Of a DNA stretch of 36,737 nt, positions 8,283 through 16,199 are shown one piece after another (positions within the stretch are counted from its first letter, which is position 1; every line of letters begins with the position of its first letter). The notes under the pieces are model-generated. The model made no database searches and was not told the origin of the DNA. It worked only from the letters and a program-made list of their open reading frames with translations. Both the position numbers and the translations under genes were made by a program. Location of the stretch: the NCBI GenBank assembly GCA_002498385.1, contig DAHH01000004.1, forward strand, positions 1-36,737, written 5' to 3'. This DNA is from Methanobacterium sp. UBA410. GTDB lineage: Archaea > Methanobacteriota > Methanobacteria > Methanobacteriales > Methanobacteriaceae.

Positions 8283-8318
8283 TTTAACTGCTTTCTCTCC
8301 TTAAACTGCTTTTTCTCC
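8283..8318. repeat. Imperfect tandem copy of the glnK1 3' end
   Basis: On the minus strand the last 18 bases of glnK1, including its TAA, are followed at once by an 18-base near copy (two differences). It is another instance of the short tandem duplications seen across the window. Confidence 0.8.
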
Positions 8319-8639
8319 TTTTTCTCCCGTTCTGATTCTTATAACTTCCTCAACAGGGGATACAAATATTTTACCATCTCCAATGTCTCCTGTTTGAGCT
8401 GTTGCAACGATGGTGTCAACGATCTTGTCGAGGCTTTCATTGTTTACAATGATTTCAAGTCTGGTTTTAGGGAGAAGGTCTATTCTGTAGTCGCTTCCCC
8501 TGTAACTTTCAGTTACACCCAGCTGTCTTCCTCTACCTTTCACCTCCATTACAGTCATTCCACTGCAGTTAACTTCTTCAAGGGCCTGTTTAACATCTTC
8601 TAATTTATCTGGTCGTATTATTGCTGTTATTTTTTTCAT
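8301..8639 (-). CDS. glnK: PII signal-transduction protein GlnK, copy 1
   Basis: A 112-residue trimeric sensor of ATP/ADP and 2-oxoglutarate that plugs its partner Amt channel. The T-loop GRGRQLGVTESYRGSDYRID has Tyr51 at the tip, and the C-terminal GDGKIFVSPVEEVIRIRTGE is the PII nucleotide-binding signature. ATG 8639 is chosen because GGTGG lies five bases upstream; an in-frame GTG at 8648 sits inside that SD. The gene begins 24 bp after amt1 on the same strand, so the two form an operon driven by the NrpR-type promoter at about 10064-10110. The second PII in the window is very similar over the T-loop and C-terminus. Confidence 0.96.
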   Translation of the reverse strand: MKKITAIIRPDKLEDVKQALEEVNCSGMTVMEVKGRGRQLGVTESYRGSDYRIDLLPKTRLEIIVNNESLDKIVDTIVATAQTGDIGDGKIFVSPVEEVIRIRTGEKGEKAV

Positions 8640-8663
8640 AATTACCACCTTTCACCCCTTGAT

Positions 8664-9893
8664 TTATACCCTGTATCCTGACTCTTCATGCTGGGTTGTG
8701 TCGAGTCCTTCTATTTCTTCTTTCTCGTCTACACGGAGACCGATGGTTTTTTTAATTGCGTAACCTATTATGAGGGTCATGATAAAGGAGTAAGCTCCAA
8801 CTGCTGCGATGTCTATAAGCTGGACACCTAATTGACCAAGGTTTCCATATAAAACTCCTGTTCCAAGTGGGTTTATGAATGGTGCTGCAAAGATACCTGT
8901 ACAGATTGCTCCCCATGCACCTGAAACACCGTGTATACCGAATGCATCCAGTGCATCGTCGTATCCGAGTTTTGGTTTTAACCATGCAACTGCAAGGTAC
9001 GAGATTATTGAGGTTGTGAAACCAAGCACGATTGAAGCCCATACTGTTACGAAACCTGCTGCAGGGGTTATAACAACCAGTCCTGCTACCGCACCTGATA
9101 TTGCACCGAGTAAGGTTGGTTTACCGATTTTTATCACATCCATCATCATCCATGAGATCATGGCTGCTGCAGCTGCTGTGTTGGTTACAAGGAATGCTGA
9201 ACCTGCAAGACCGCCTGCTGTGAGGGCTGAACCGGCGTTGAATCCAAACCAACCAAACCATAGGAATGCTGCACCCAGTACTGAGTATCCAAGCTGGTGT
9301 GGTAGTAAGCGTTTATCTTTACGTGCTCCAAGTAGGAGTACAAGGGCCAGTGCAGCCATACCACAGTTGAGGTGAACAACTGTTCCTCCTGCAAAGTCAA
9401 GGGCACCTAGCTGGTATAACCATCCTCCACCCCATACCCAGTGGGCGATAGGAACGTAAACAAGTGTTATCCATATTGGCACGAATGCGAGCCATGCTGA
9501 AAATTTCATTCTTCCAACGATTGCACCGGATATCAGGGCAACTGTTATTGCTGCAAAAGTCATCTGGAAGGCAACGTAAACGAGTTCTGGTATTGTTGGT
9601 GCAAGGGTTGATAATGCGTTAACATCTACACCATTCATAACCAAATTCGCAGGGTTACCTATCAACCCTCCCAGTATATCGCTACCGAAGGCCAGAGGGT
9701 ATCCATATACGACCCATATGACGCTTGTTATGGAGAAAGCGATAAGTGAGAGGAATATTGTGTTTAAAACATTCTTTTTACTGACCATACCACCGTAGAA
9801 CAGTGCTACACCCGGAACGGTCATTATCATTACGAGAGCTGTGGATATCAGCATCCACGCTGTGTCACCGGAGTTGAGAACTGCGTCAACCAT
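8664..9893 (-). CDS. amt: Ammonium transporter Amt, copy 1
   Basis: A 409-residue membrane channel that imports NH4+/NH3, acting as a trimer. It has eleven hydrophobic segments, the N-terminal GDTAWMLISTALVMIM, the conserved Asp in ALDFAGGTVVHLNCG with the first pore His (VVHLNC), the second pore His in FGIHGVSG, and a cytoplasmic C-terminal tail (EIEGLDTTQHEESGY) that contacts GlnK. ATG 9893 follows GGAGG with good spacing. The glnK1 gene follows directly. About 190 nt of leader separate the promoter from the start. Two stretches are identical at DNA level to amt2, suggesting conversion between copies. Confidence 0.97.
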   Translation of the reverse strand: MVDAVLNSGDTAWMLISTALVMIMTVPGVALFYGGMVSKKNVLNTIFLSLIAFSITSVIWVVYGYPLAFGSDILGGLIGNPANLVMNGVDVNALSTLAPTIPELVYVAFQMTFAAITVALISGAIVGRMKFSAWLAFVPIWITLVYVPIAHWVWGGGWLYQLGALDFAGGTVVHLNCGMAALALVLLLGARKDKRLLPHQLGYSVLGAAFLWFGWFGFNAGSALTAGGLAGSAFLVTNTAAAAAMISWMMMDVIKIGKPTLLGAISGAVAGLVVITPAAGFVTVWASIVLGFTTSIISYLAVAWLKPKLGYDDALDAFGIHGVSGAWGAICTGIFAAPFINPLGTGVLYGNLGQLGVQLIDIAAVGAYSFIMTLIIGYAIKKTIGLRVDEKEEIEGLDTTQHEESGYRV

Positions 9894-10063
9894 AATAATT
9901 TCCTCCTATCAGTGTTATATTAATTTTTAATTCGTTTTTTTTTATTTTAATTAATTTAAATGGTTTTTTTAATTGCTTTTGATGTTTTTTCATGTGTTTT
10001 TAAAACTTCATGGTGGTTTTTCACCCCTCATGTTTTTATTTACAACATGAACTATCGGAGGTA

Positions 10064-10077
10064 GGAAACATACTTCC
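10064..10077. promoter_or_regulatory. NrpR-type operator, distal, of amt1-glnK1
   Basis: GGAAACATACTTCC is an exact GGAA-N6-TTCC dyad, the operator known for the archaeal nitrogen repressor NrpR. Its centre is 22 bp from the second site, two helical turns, which suits cooperative binding on one DNA face. It lies just downstream of the predicted transcription start. Confidence 0.8.
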
Positions 10078-10085
10078 GACATATA

Positions 10086-10099
10086 GGAATTAACTTTCC
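10086..10099. promoter_or_regulatory. NrpR-type operator, proximal, of amt1-glnK1
   Basis: GGAATTAACTTTCC is an exact GGAA-N6-TTCC dyad, with arms extending to five pairs (AGGAA/TTCCT). It begins three bases after the TATA box and covers the predicted transcription start, so a bound repressor would block polymerase. Confidence 0.82.
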
Positions 10100-10102
10100 T
10101 TC

Positions 10103-10110
10103 CATATAAA
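10103..10110 (-). promoter_or_regulatory. TATA box of amt1-glnK1
   Basis: TTTATATG on the minus strand, preceded by an A-rich BRE-like stretch. It is identical to the hsp20 TATA box and predicts a transcription start near 10081, between the two operators. Confidence 0.7.
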
Positions 10111-10610
10111 GTTTTTCATTATTTAACTGTTTCCCAAGGATCCTGCTTTTGCTGAGGATATATTCTATATTGTGGTTTAAATTATATAATTTTTCAGAAT
10201 TAAATCTAAAAATCTAAACATTATTCACTTAAAATAAAATAAATTAAAAAAAAGTTCATTAATCACTGGATCTGATGAAAACTTCAAAGATAGAATAGGA
10301 TTAATATACAGTAACCAGAAGAGAAAAGTAAAATTAACAAGAAATAAACAGAAGTTCTCTGAATCTAAAAAGAAGCTTTGTTTATTAACCTGGAAAGAAA
10401 TTTAAACTTAAAAAAAGTGTGAAACGATATGAGTTAAAAATGACATGAGTTAAATTCTCTGGAAGAAATTCTCTTGAAGTTTAAGTTTAATGAAAAAAAC
10501 AGAGTACCAAAAACTAAAGATCAAAATCTTTTTTTTTAAGCTTACAGCCTTGTTTTTAATCTTAATGCAAAAAATTAGTTCATAATACAAAGAATAGGTT
10601 AAAAGGAGAG

Positions 10611-10949
10611 TTAAATAGCTTTGTCTCCTGTTTCACCCGTTCTGATTCTTATAACTTCCTCAACTGGAGATATGAATATCTTGCCGTCCCCTATATCACC
10701 GGTTCTTGCAGTTTCAATTATCCTCTGTGCAATATTTTCAACTTCCTCGTCACGGGTAACGATCTCAATTTCTGTCTTTGGAAGAAGGTCCACTTTGTAA
10801 TCTCGACCCCTGTAACTTTCTGTTACTCCCAGCTGTATTCCGCGCCCTTTTACATCTTTAACAGTCATTCCCTTGCATCCTATCTCTTCGAGAGCGTGCT
10901 TTACATTTTCCATCTTGTCGGGTCTTATAACTGCAGTTATCTTTTTCAT
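10611..10949 (-). CDS. glnK: PII signal-transduction protein GlnK, copy 2
   Basis: A 112-residue PII protein, the partner of amt2. It keeps GRGIQLGVTESYRGRDYKVD with Tyr51 in the T-loop and GDGKIFISPVEEVIRIRTGE at the C-terminus. ATG 10949 follows GAGGTGT. The gene lies 58 bp after amt2 on the same strand. It differs from copy 1 at many positions, for example in the helix after the T-loop (TEIEIVTRDEEVENIAQRI), so the two PII proteins may read different signals or act on different Amt channels. A 29-bp stretch (10636-10664) is identical to glnK1 (8326-8354). Confidence 0.96.
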   Translation of the reverse strand: MKKITAVIRPDKMENVKHALEEIGCKGMTVKDVKGRGIQLGVTESYRGRDYKVDLLPKTEIEIVTRDEEVENIAQRIIETARTGDIGDGKIFISPVEEVIRIRTGETGDKAI

Positions 10950-11007
10950 TGGTACACCTCTGAATCCTCTTCGTTCCTTTCTTTGGTTTCAAGTCATTTA
11001 TACGTAT

Positions 11008-12240
11008 TTATGACAGTCTGTAACCGGATTCCTCGTGTAGGTTGATGTCTAGACCGCGTATTTCATCTTCATCACTCACCCTCAGACCTATGAACTTATC
11101 TATGACTTTTCCAATGGCCAGTGTCATGATGAATGAGTAAACACCAATAACAACAATTGCAAGAATCTGCACTCCAAGAAGGTGTGTCTGGCCGAAAATT
11201 AATCCACCGGTGGTTGCGCTGTTTATGAAAGGGCTTGCAAAGAGTCCAACTGCAATGGTTCCAACGATACCAGAGATCCCATGTATCCCAAACACATCCA
11301 GTGCATCGTCGTATCCAAGAAGTGGCTTTATGTATGAAACTGCGTAGTATCCACATATTGCAGAGACAAATCCAATTATTAATGCTGAAGTGGTGCTAAC
11401 ATAACCTGCTGCAGGGGTTATGGAAGCAAGACCAGCTATTGCACCGGATAATGCTCCAAGAAGTGTTGGTTTGCCTGTTTTGATTTTGTCCATGAGCATC
11501 CATGCCAGCATACCCATTGCTGCTGAGATGTTTGTGACTATCATGGCGGAAACTGCAAGGTTTGATGCTCCAAGTGCAGATCCAGCGTTGAATCCGAACC
11601 AGCCAAACCACAAAAGCCCTGTCCCAATGACAGAGTACCCCATGTGGTGGGGCAGCAGCCTGGAATTTTTACGTGCTCCAAGTAGGAGTACAAGGGCCAG
11701 TGCAGCCATACCGCAGTTCACATGGACAACTGTTCCTCCTGCAAAGTCAAGAGCACCCATCTGTGCAAGCCAGCCCCCACCCCACATCCAGTGGGCCACG
11801 GGGAGATATACAAGTGTAAACCAGACTGGTATAAATGCAAGCCAGGCTGAAAACTTCATCCTCTCCACAACTGCGCCTGATATGAGTGCCAGTGTGATGG
11901 CTGCAAATGTCATCTGGAATATGGCATACAAACCTGTTGGAATGGTTGGAGCGTAACTAGAGAGGGTATTAGATTCAACAACCCCACTGAAGAATGGGTT
12001 TGCAATGGTTCCTATAAGCCCCCACACGTCTGCTCCAAATGCTGCGGAGTATCCATATACAAACCAGAGTATACTTACAATTGCAAAACTAACAAATGAA
12101 AGAAATATTGTATTTAAAACGTTTTCTCGTCGGATGAGGCCACCGTAAAAAAGGGCCACACCGGGTATGGTCATTAAAATTACGAGGGCTGTGGATATTA
12201 ACATCCACGCTGTATCCCCCGTGTTTAAAACTGCACTCAT
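11008..12240 (-). CDS. amt: Ammonium transporter Amt, copy 2
   Basis: A 410-residue ammonium channel paralogous to amt1, with the same GDTAWMLISTALVILM start, ALDFAGGTVVHVNCG, FGIHGISG and a GlnK-contacting tail (EIRGLDINLHEESGY). ATG 12240 follows GGAGGAAAC. It differs from amt1 mostly in the N-terminal loops, with an unlike segment around residues 70-95 (GTIANPFFSGVVESNTLSS). Its upstream region has a weaker NrpR-like site and a leader of about 200 nt containing three inverted repeats. The copies may have different affinities or be used at different ammonium levels; that is inference. Confidence 0.97.
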   Translation of the reverse strand: MSAVLNTGDTAWMLISTALVILMTIPGVALFYGGLIRRENVLNTIFLSFVSFAIVSILWFVYGYSAAFGADVWGLIGTIANPFFSGVVESNTLSSYAPTIPTGLYAIFQMTFAAITLALISGAVVERMKFSAWLAFIPVWFTLVYLPVAHWMWGGGWLAQMGALDFAGGTVVHVNCGMAALALVLLLGARKNSRLLPHHMGYSVIGTGLLWFGWFGFNAGSALGASNLAVSAMIVTNISAAMGMLAWMLMDKIKTGKPTLLGALSGAIAGLASITPAAGYVSTTSALIIGFVSAICGYYAVSYIKPLLGYDDALDVFGIHGISGIVGTIAVGLFASPFINSATTGGLIFGQTHLLGVQILAIVVIGVYSFIMTLAIGKVIDKFIGLRVSDEDEIRGLDINLHEESGYRLS

Positions 12241-12260
12241 TTAATGTTTCCTCCAATAAT

Positions 12261-12291
12261 AAGTTCATGTTGAATAAAGTTCATGTTGAAT
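12261..12291. repeat. Tandem duplication, 15 bp at 16-bp period, in the amt2 leader
   Basis: AAGTTCATGTTGAAT occurs at 12261-12275 and 12277-12291, about 20 bp before the amt2 start. A further partial copy is at about 12703. Confidence 0.9.
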
Positions 12292-12453
12292 TAATTTACG
12301 GGGCAAGAAGCCCTCAGTATCAAATTATCAAGGTAATTCATTGAATAGGGAATAACATTCAACTTTGGTGAGCTTTTTTTGCAAATAATCCAATGCTCAC
12401 TTCATTTCAATGCAGAAAAAAACTAGATCTGTAGGATCCATGAATAGGATAAA

Positions 12454-12467
12454 GGCAACCTAGTTCC
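12454..12467. promoter_or_regulatory. Imperfect NrpR-type operator upstream of amt2-glnK2
   Basis: GGCAACCTAGTTCC fits GGAA-N6-TTCC with one mismatch (GGCA). It directly abuts a TATA-like AGTATAT (minus strand, about 12469-12475), the same geometry as at amt1. It predicts weaker repression than at amt1. A second TATA-like stretch lies further upstream (about 12484-12500). Confidence 0.5.
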
Positions 12468-12888
12468 GATATACTTTTCAAAATTGTATTATATATTATT
12501 TGTGGTAACTGAAAAAAACATAAAAACGCCTGAAAGACCTGAAATTCCTTTAATAAATGATGATGAATTAAAATAAAATGTTAATAGATAAATGATGAAT
12601 TAAAATGAAATTAAAAACAAATTTATGAAGAGTTAAATTAAAAAATCCCTTAAAAATGGCGATCTATTTAATTAGATTAAGACTAAAAACTTTAAGACTA
12701 AAAGTTCATGTTGAAACGTGTTACATGAAATTTTCACGTAAAATCTGCAAAATTTATAAAATCTACAAAAATTTGTAGGATTGCTTTGGTCACTGGTTTG
12801 ATTAAAATGATTTTTATTAAAAAGTTTTCTATCAAAGAAATTGAAGTTACGTCCTGTTTAATTAACGTTTTTGAAAATAAAATAAAGT

Positions 12889-12896
12889 AAAAAAAA
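12889..12896 (-). terminator. Poly-T terminator after gltB
   Basis: Eight T on the coding strand about 10 bp after the gltB stop, the end signal of the pdxT-glt operon. Confidence 0.55.
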
Positions 12897-12905
12897 GGGT
12901 TCCAA

Positions 12906-14405
12906 TTAGTATTTAACTGGACCCTCTAAACCTGCAAGTTTGACACCTGTGAGTGCTGCTGCTTCGATTGTTAAAGCGCGCAGGTCATCTTTTTCAAGTT
13001 TACTCACGTCCGTGTTACCTGCCTGCTGTGTGAGCATCACAGCTTCCTCTGTCATTGCCTCTATATACCTTGCAACTCTTTTACCGCCTTCGAAGTAATC
13101 AAGACGTCTTCTAAGCTGCGGATCCTGGGTGGCAATACCTTTTCTGCACTTTCCAGCGTAGCACATCTGACAGACTCTGCAGCCGAGGGATACAAGTGCA
13201 GCTGTTCCTATGTAAACTGCATCTGCTCCAAGTGCTATGGCCTTTGCAACATCGGCACCACTTCTTATACCTCCGCCGCCGACCAAACTGACTTTTTCCC
13301 TTAGATTTACTTCTTTAAGTGCTTCATCGGCTTCCACTATGGCTGCTATGGTTGGCACACCGGTGTTCTCTGTCACAACAGCAGGTCCTGCTCCTGTTCC
13401 TCCCTGCATACCGTCCACAACAATTATGTCTGCACCGGCCTTTGCTGCGATTTTAACGTCGTCGCCTACACGTCCTGATGCGAACTTGACCATGATTGGT
13501 ATTTTCCAGTCTGTTATCTCACGTAGCTGGGAGATCTTCATGCTGAGGTCTTCCGGTCCCACAATGTCCATGTGACGGGCTGGGCTTAGGGCATCGGTTC
13601 CCTCAGGTATCATCCTTATACGGGAAACGTCTGCTGTGACCTTTTCACCAAGAAGGTGTCCACCCATACCAGATTTTGCTCCCTGCCCTATTTTTATCTC
13701 AACGGCTTCAGAGTTTTTAAGGTACTCTGCTGAAACACCGAAGCGTCCTGATGCATACTGTGCTATGAGTTTTGAGGCATACCTCCTCTCTTCTGGAAGC
13801 ATTCCTCCTTCTCCCGTGTTTGTTGCTGTTCCAGCTAGGGTTGCACCCATTGCAAGTGATATTTTGGCTTCTTTGCTCAGTGCTCCGAAGGACATTGCAG
13901 CTATCATTACTGGGGTGTCCAGCACAAGTGGGTTTTCAGCGTACCTTGAACCCAGCACCACGCGGGTATTACATGGTTCCCTGTACTTGTCAATTGGAGG
14001 CCTTGAAACCTGGGCCGGCACTATCACAAGGTCGTCGAAGGTTGGAATAACCCTTGTGGCTCCACATCCCCGGACCTTGTAAGATCCATCGTAAGCTTTC
14101 CTGTTCACTTCAACAATGTCAGCGAGTGACCAGACGTTTCTCCTATCTTCCGGAACTGCATTCACTTCTATTGCATTGTTTGGACACATTTCTTCACATA
14201 TTCTGCATCCAACACAGTTTTCATGGTGAACAGGGTATGGTTCATCGTCTATTATCTCGTAAACGTCGTGTGGGCAGTTGTTGTAGCAGGAGTAACAGTT
14301 GCGGCACAGTTTTTCGTCCCGGTTGTCGCACATGTACCAGCAGCATCCAGGTCTGTCGAAGTTTCTCCTGCAAAGATCTCTGTTCCTTTCAACTTTGAAT
14401 GGCAA
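12906..14405 (-). CDS. gltB: Archaeal glutamate synthase, FMN/Fe-S catalytic subunit
   Basis: A 499-residue protein that converts 2-oxoglutarate plus ammonia channelled from glutamine into glutamate. Two [4Fe-4S] ferredoxin-like Cys clusters lie at 34-44 and 64-74, with extra N-terminal cysteines (12, 21, 22, 26). The GltS FMN-binding barrel spans about 130-480, with MIAAMSFGALSKEA, GEGGMLPEE, KIGQGAKSGMGGHL and DGMQGGTGAGP. The [3Fe-4S] cluster Cys motif CRVCQMCYAGKC (409-420) is present. It lacks the glutaminase and GXGXG domains of bacterial GltB; these are separate genes upstream in the same operon. It starts directly after the FrhB-like gene ends, so it is probably translationally coupled. 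Confidence 0.95.
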   Translation of the reverse strand: MPFKVERNRDLCRRNFDRPGCCWYMCDNRDEKLCRNCYSCYNNCPHDVYEIIDDEPYPVHHENCVGCRICEEMCPNNAIEVNAVPEDRRNVWSLADIVEVNRKAYDGSYKVRGCGATRVIPTFDDLVIVPAQVSRPPIDKYREPCNTRVVLGSRYAENPLVLDTPVMIAAMSFGALSKEAKISLAMGATLAGTATNTGEGGMLPEERRYASKLIAQYASGRFGVSAEYLKNSEAVEIKIGQGAKSGMGGHLLGEKVTADVSRIRMIPEGTDALSPARHMDIVGPEDLSMKISQLREITDWKIPIMVKFASGRVGDDVKIAAKAGADIIVVDGMQGGTGAGPAVVTENTGVPTIAAIVEADEALKEVNLREKVSLVGGGGIRSGADVAKAIALGADAVYIGTAALVSLGCRVCQMCYAGKCRKGIATQDPQLRRRLDYFEGGKRVARYIEAMTEEAVMLTQQAGNTDVSKLEKDDLRALTIEAAALTGVKLAGLEGPVKY

Positions 14406-15488
14406 TTAGATTTCCTCCCTATTTTTAAGTGATTTGAAAACAGGACATGCTGCATACTTGGTTCCGGATGCACTTAGAACCTCTGCAATGTTATCTGTAA
14501 GCTTTGCTTCTGGTTTCCATGGTTCCAAACCGCTGTCAACCACCACAGCTTTGTCAACAAGTTTTTTGGATAGAGCATAGTTTAAAAGTGCAGTTACAAC
14601 TCCTCCGTCCTGTCCATGGATCATTGGGGCTTTCGCAGACACTATTTTGATGTAATCACCGATTGCCTTTTTATCATTTTCCTTGCTTAAAATATCATCT
14701 GTTATGTAGGTTCTTGGGCATGCAACGTAGCAAAGGTTGCACCCTTCTGGGCATTTACCCCTGAGCTGGGGTTTCCTGTCTTCTATGGATATTATGCTCT
14801 CTGGACATGCATAGTAACAGGCTCCACAGAGTACGCAGGCTCCAATGTCAATTACATCACCTTTAAGATCCTTGAACTGACACTTGGAAACTTCTTCCTT
14901 GAAGTCCTCATCAAACATGGGTCTTCTGTAGAGAACTGGCCTTGCAACCTTTTCCCTTTTGTTGATCTCCCTGCGATTTTCTTTTTTCTTTTTCTTTGAA
15001 AGATTTTCAAGTATTTTAAGTCCAGATTCGGATAAAGGTTTTGTTTTGATATAATTATTTTCCTCAGCATCTTTTAAAAGATTCAAACCCTTATCTGATC
15101 TTATTATCACTGTTGACCATCCTTCAGGTGAGCCAACCGATCCTACAGACACGTCAGATAGTTCTGATGAGAAGTCCATGCATATGTTGCAGTTTTTACG
15201 TGCACAGGTCTTTGCTTCGTCAAGGGGTATCTTGAGCACGTCATTGTCCTTCAGGAAGAACCATGCGTAGCCTTTTTCAACTCTGCATTCTGTAACATCT
15301 TTCATGTTGACGTTGTGTTTTTCGAGGAGCTTTTTCATGTAACTATAGGAGAAGTTTTCCATGCAGAAGAGTCCGATTTTAATGTCTACAGGTGAGGCTC
15401 CAAGGTAATCAGAGTATTTTTCCATCTTTGCTGCTGCGATCATATGGCAGGGTGTTCCCACCATTGCAATTTTTCCCTGTTCTGCCAT
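14406..15488 (-). CDS. FrhB/FpoF-like F420-binding Fe-S protein with circularly permuted domains
   Basis: A 360-residue homolog of the F420-reducing subunits FrhB, FpoF and FdhB, probably passing electrons between F420H2 or ferredoxin and GltB. Residues 1-155 match the usual C-terminal FrhB domain (GTPCHMIAA, GLFCMENFSY, CxxC at 100-103, VSVGSVGSPEGWSTVIIR). Residues 218-257 are two [4Fe-4S] motifs (Cys 218, 221, 224, 228 and 246, 250, 253, 257). Residues 290-350 match the usual N-terminal FrhB domain (HGQDGGVVTALLNYAL, EPWKPEA, GTKYAACP). The normal order, as in FpoF, is ferredoxin, N-domain, C-domain, so this is a circular permutation. ATG 15488 follows GGAGGG and lies one base after the GXGXG gene. 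Confidence 0.85.
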   Translation of the reverse strand: MAEQGKIAMVGTPCHMIAAAKMEKYSDYLGASPVDIKIGLFCMENFSYSYMKKLLEKHNVNMKDVTECRVEKGYAWFFLKDNDVLKIPLDEAKTCARKNCNICMDFSSELSDVSVGSVGSPEGWSTVIIRSDKGLNLLKDAEENNYIKTKPLSESGLKILENLSKKKKKENRREINKREKVARPVLYRRPMFDEDFKEEVSKCQFKDLKGDVIDIGACVLCGACYYACPESIISIEDRKPQLRGKCPEGCNLCYVACPRTYITDDILSKENDKKAIGDYIKIVSAKAPMIHGQDGGVVTALLNYALSKKLVDKAVVVDSGLEPWKPEAKLTDNIAEVLSASGTKYAACPVFKSLKNREEI

Positions 15489-15489
15489 T

Positions 15490-16191
15490 TTATCCCTCCT
15501 CAGATTCTTTACCGTAGAACGGTCTCATACTTCTTGGAATTATCTTTTTGAACTGGTTGAATTTCTCATCCTCGAGTTTGAAGTTGTAACTTTCTAAAAG
15601 TTCTTTAAGTTCCTCTTTATCTTCATCTGTCACTTCAATGATGTCAGCATTTTTTCCAAGGCTTTTAATATTTCCAAGGACGTATATGGTTCCTCTTATT
15701 ATTGATTCACCTGCATCTTCTGACACGTCACCAAGAATGACCATACGACCTCCCATCATGAAGAGTCCCGTCATAAATCCTGAGTTTCCTCCAATTATGA
15801 TGGTGCCGTTTTTCATTATTTCTCCTGTTCTGGAGCCCACGCTTTTCCTTACAACAACGGTTCCACCATATATTCCCTGGCCGACACCGTCACCTGCTGA
15901 TCCGTCGATTACAACTTCACCATCTGTCATGTTGTCTGCAGGGAACCATCCTGCATTTTCTGTTATGTGTATCTTTGCTCCATGTATCATTGTGCCAACG
16001 AAGTAGCCTGCAGATCCTTCCAGGGTAAGATCAACTGGTTCTGTGAGTCCTGCTGCTATGTAATGCATGGAGTTGGGGTTTTTCACGGTGATGCTTTGGT
16101 ACTCTGTTGCAGCCCCTTTTATGGCCCTGTTGAGTTCCCTGGACTGGGAGTTTATCTCCTTTGAACTGGCATCAATTTCAATTTCGCGCAT
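15490..16191 (-). CDS. Glutamate synthase GXGXG (beta-helix) subunit
   Basis: A 233-residue stand-alone version of the C-terminal domain of GltB, related also to FwdC/FmdC. The right-handed beta-helix is visible as repeats with G-x-G-x-G turns: AGWFPADNMTDGEVVIDGSA, GDGVGQGIYGGTVVVRKSVG and SGFMTGLFMMGGRMVILGDV. In glutamate synthase this domain is structural and helps position the ammonia channel. It lies 8 bp after the glutaminase gene and one base before the FrhB-like gene, so it is co-translated with them. Similarity to formylmethanofuran dehydrogenase subunit C explains possible misannotation in relatives. Confidence 0.9.
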   Translation of the reverse strand: MREIEIDASSKEINSQSRELNRAIKGAATEYQSITVKNPNSMHYIAAGLTEPVDLTLEGSAGYFVGTMIHGAKIHITENAGWFPADNMTDGEVVIDGSAGDGVGQGIYGGTVVVRKSVGSRTGEIMKNGTIIIGGNSGFMTGLFMMGGRMVILGDVSEDAGESIIRGTIYVLGNIKSLGKNADIIEVTDEDKEELKELLESYNFKLEDEKFNQFKKIIPRSMRPFYGKESEEG

Positions 16192-16199
16192 TGTACCAC

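Larger units (their letters stand above)
7853..8300. other. Intergenic, with two SD-preceded micro-ORFs and a poly-T tract
   Basis: The gap separates glnK1 and the GTPase gene. It includes a seven-base T tract (minus strand, 8238-8244) after glnK1 that should stop transcription, and the two overlapping micro-ORFs listed separately. Two T/A-rich stretches near 7920-7990 could hold the GTPase promoter, but no clear TATA box stands out. Confidence 0.5.
9894..10610. other. Intergenic: amt1 promoter, operators and long leader
   Basis: The right part, beyond about 10120, is A-rich DNA after the glnK2 stop, with no recognised gene. The left part holds the amt1 promoter, two NrpR-type operators and a leader of about 190 nt. 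The leader contains small hairpins (10012-10025, GGTG/CACC; 10029-10049, CATGTT/AACATG). Confidence 0.7.
12241..12905. other. Intergenic: amt2 leader and promoter, plus the gltB 3' region
   Basis: From 12241 to about 12445 is the probable amt2 leader with inverted repeats at 12301-12313 (GGGC/GCCC), 12341-12362 (TTGAAT/ATTCAA) and 12368-12400 (GTGAGC/GCTCAC). From about 12454 to 12500 are the operator-like site and TATA candidates. The rest to 12905 is A/T-rich, with a small palindrome at 12764-12779 (CTACAAA/TTTGTAG) and a poly-T end signal for gltB. No gene is seen. Confidence 0.6.

Noticed and set aside
8875..9375. Long plus-strand frame opposite amt1 (and a similar one at 11420-11956 opposite amt2)
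   Set aside because: Its Ala/Pro-rich composition is the mirror of conserved Amt codons, there is no SD, and the minus-strand genes are certain.
12764..12779. CTACAAA-AA-TTTGTAG palindrome as an operator
   Set aside because: It lies about 130 bp downstream of gltB and about 300 bp upstream of the likely amt2 promoter, with no nearby promoter; short A/T-rich palindromes are expected by chance here.
13772..14398. Plus-strand frames rich in Cys/His/Arg opposite gltB
   Set aside because: They are the complement of the Fe-S cysteine codons of GltB and have no start signals.
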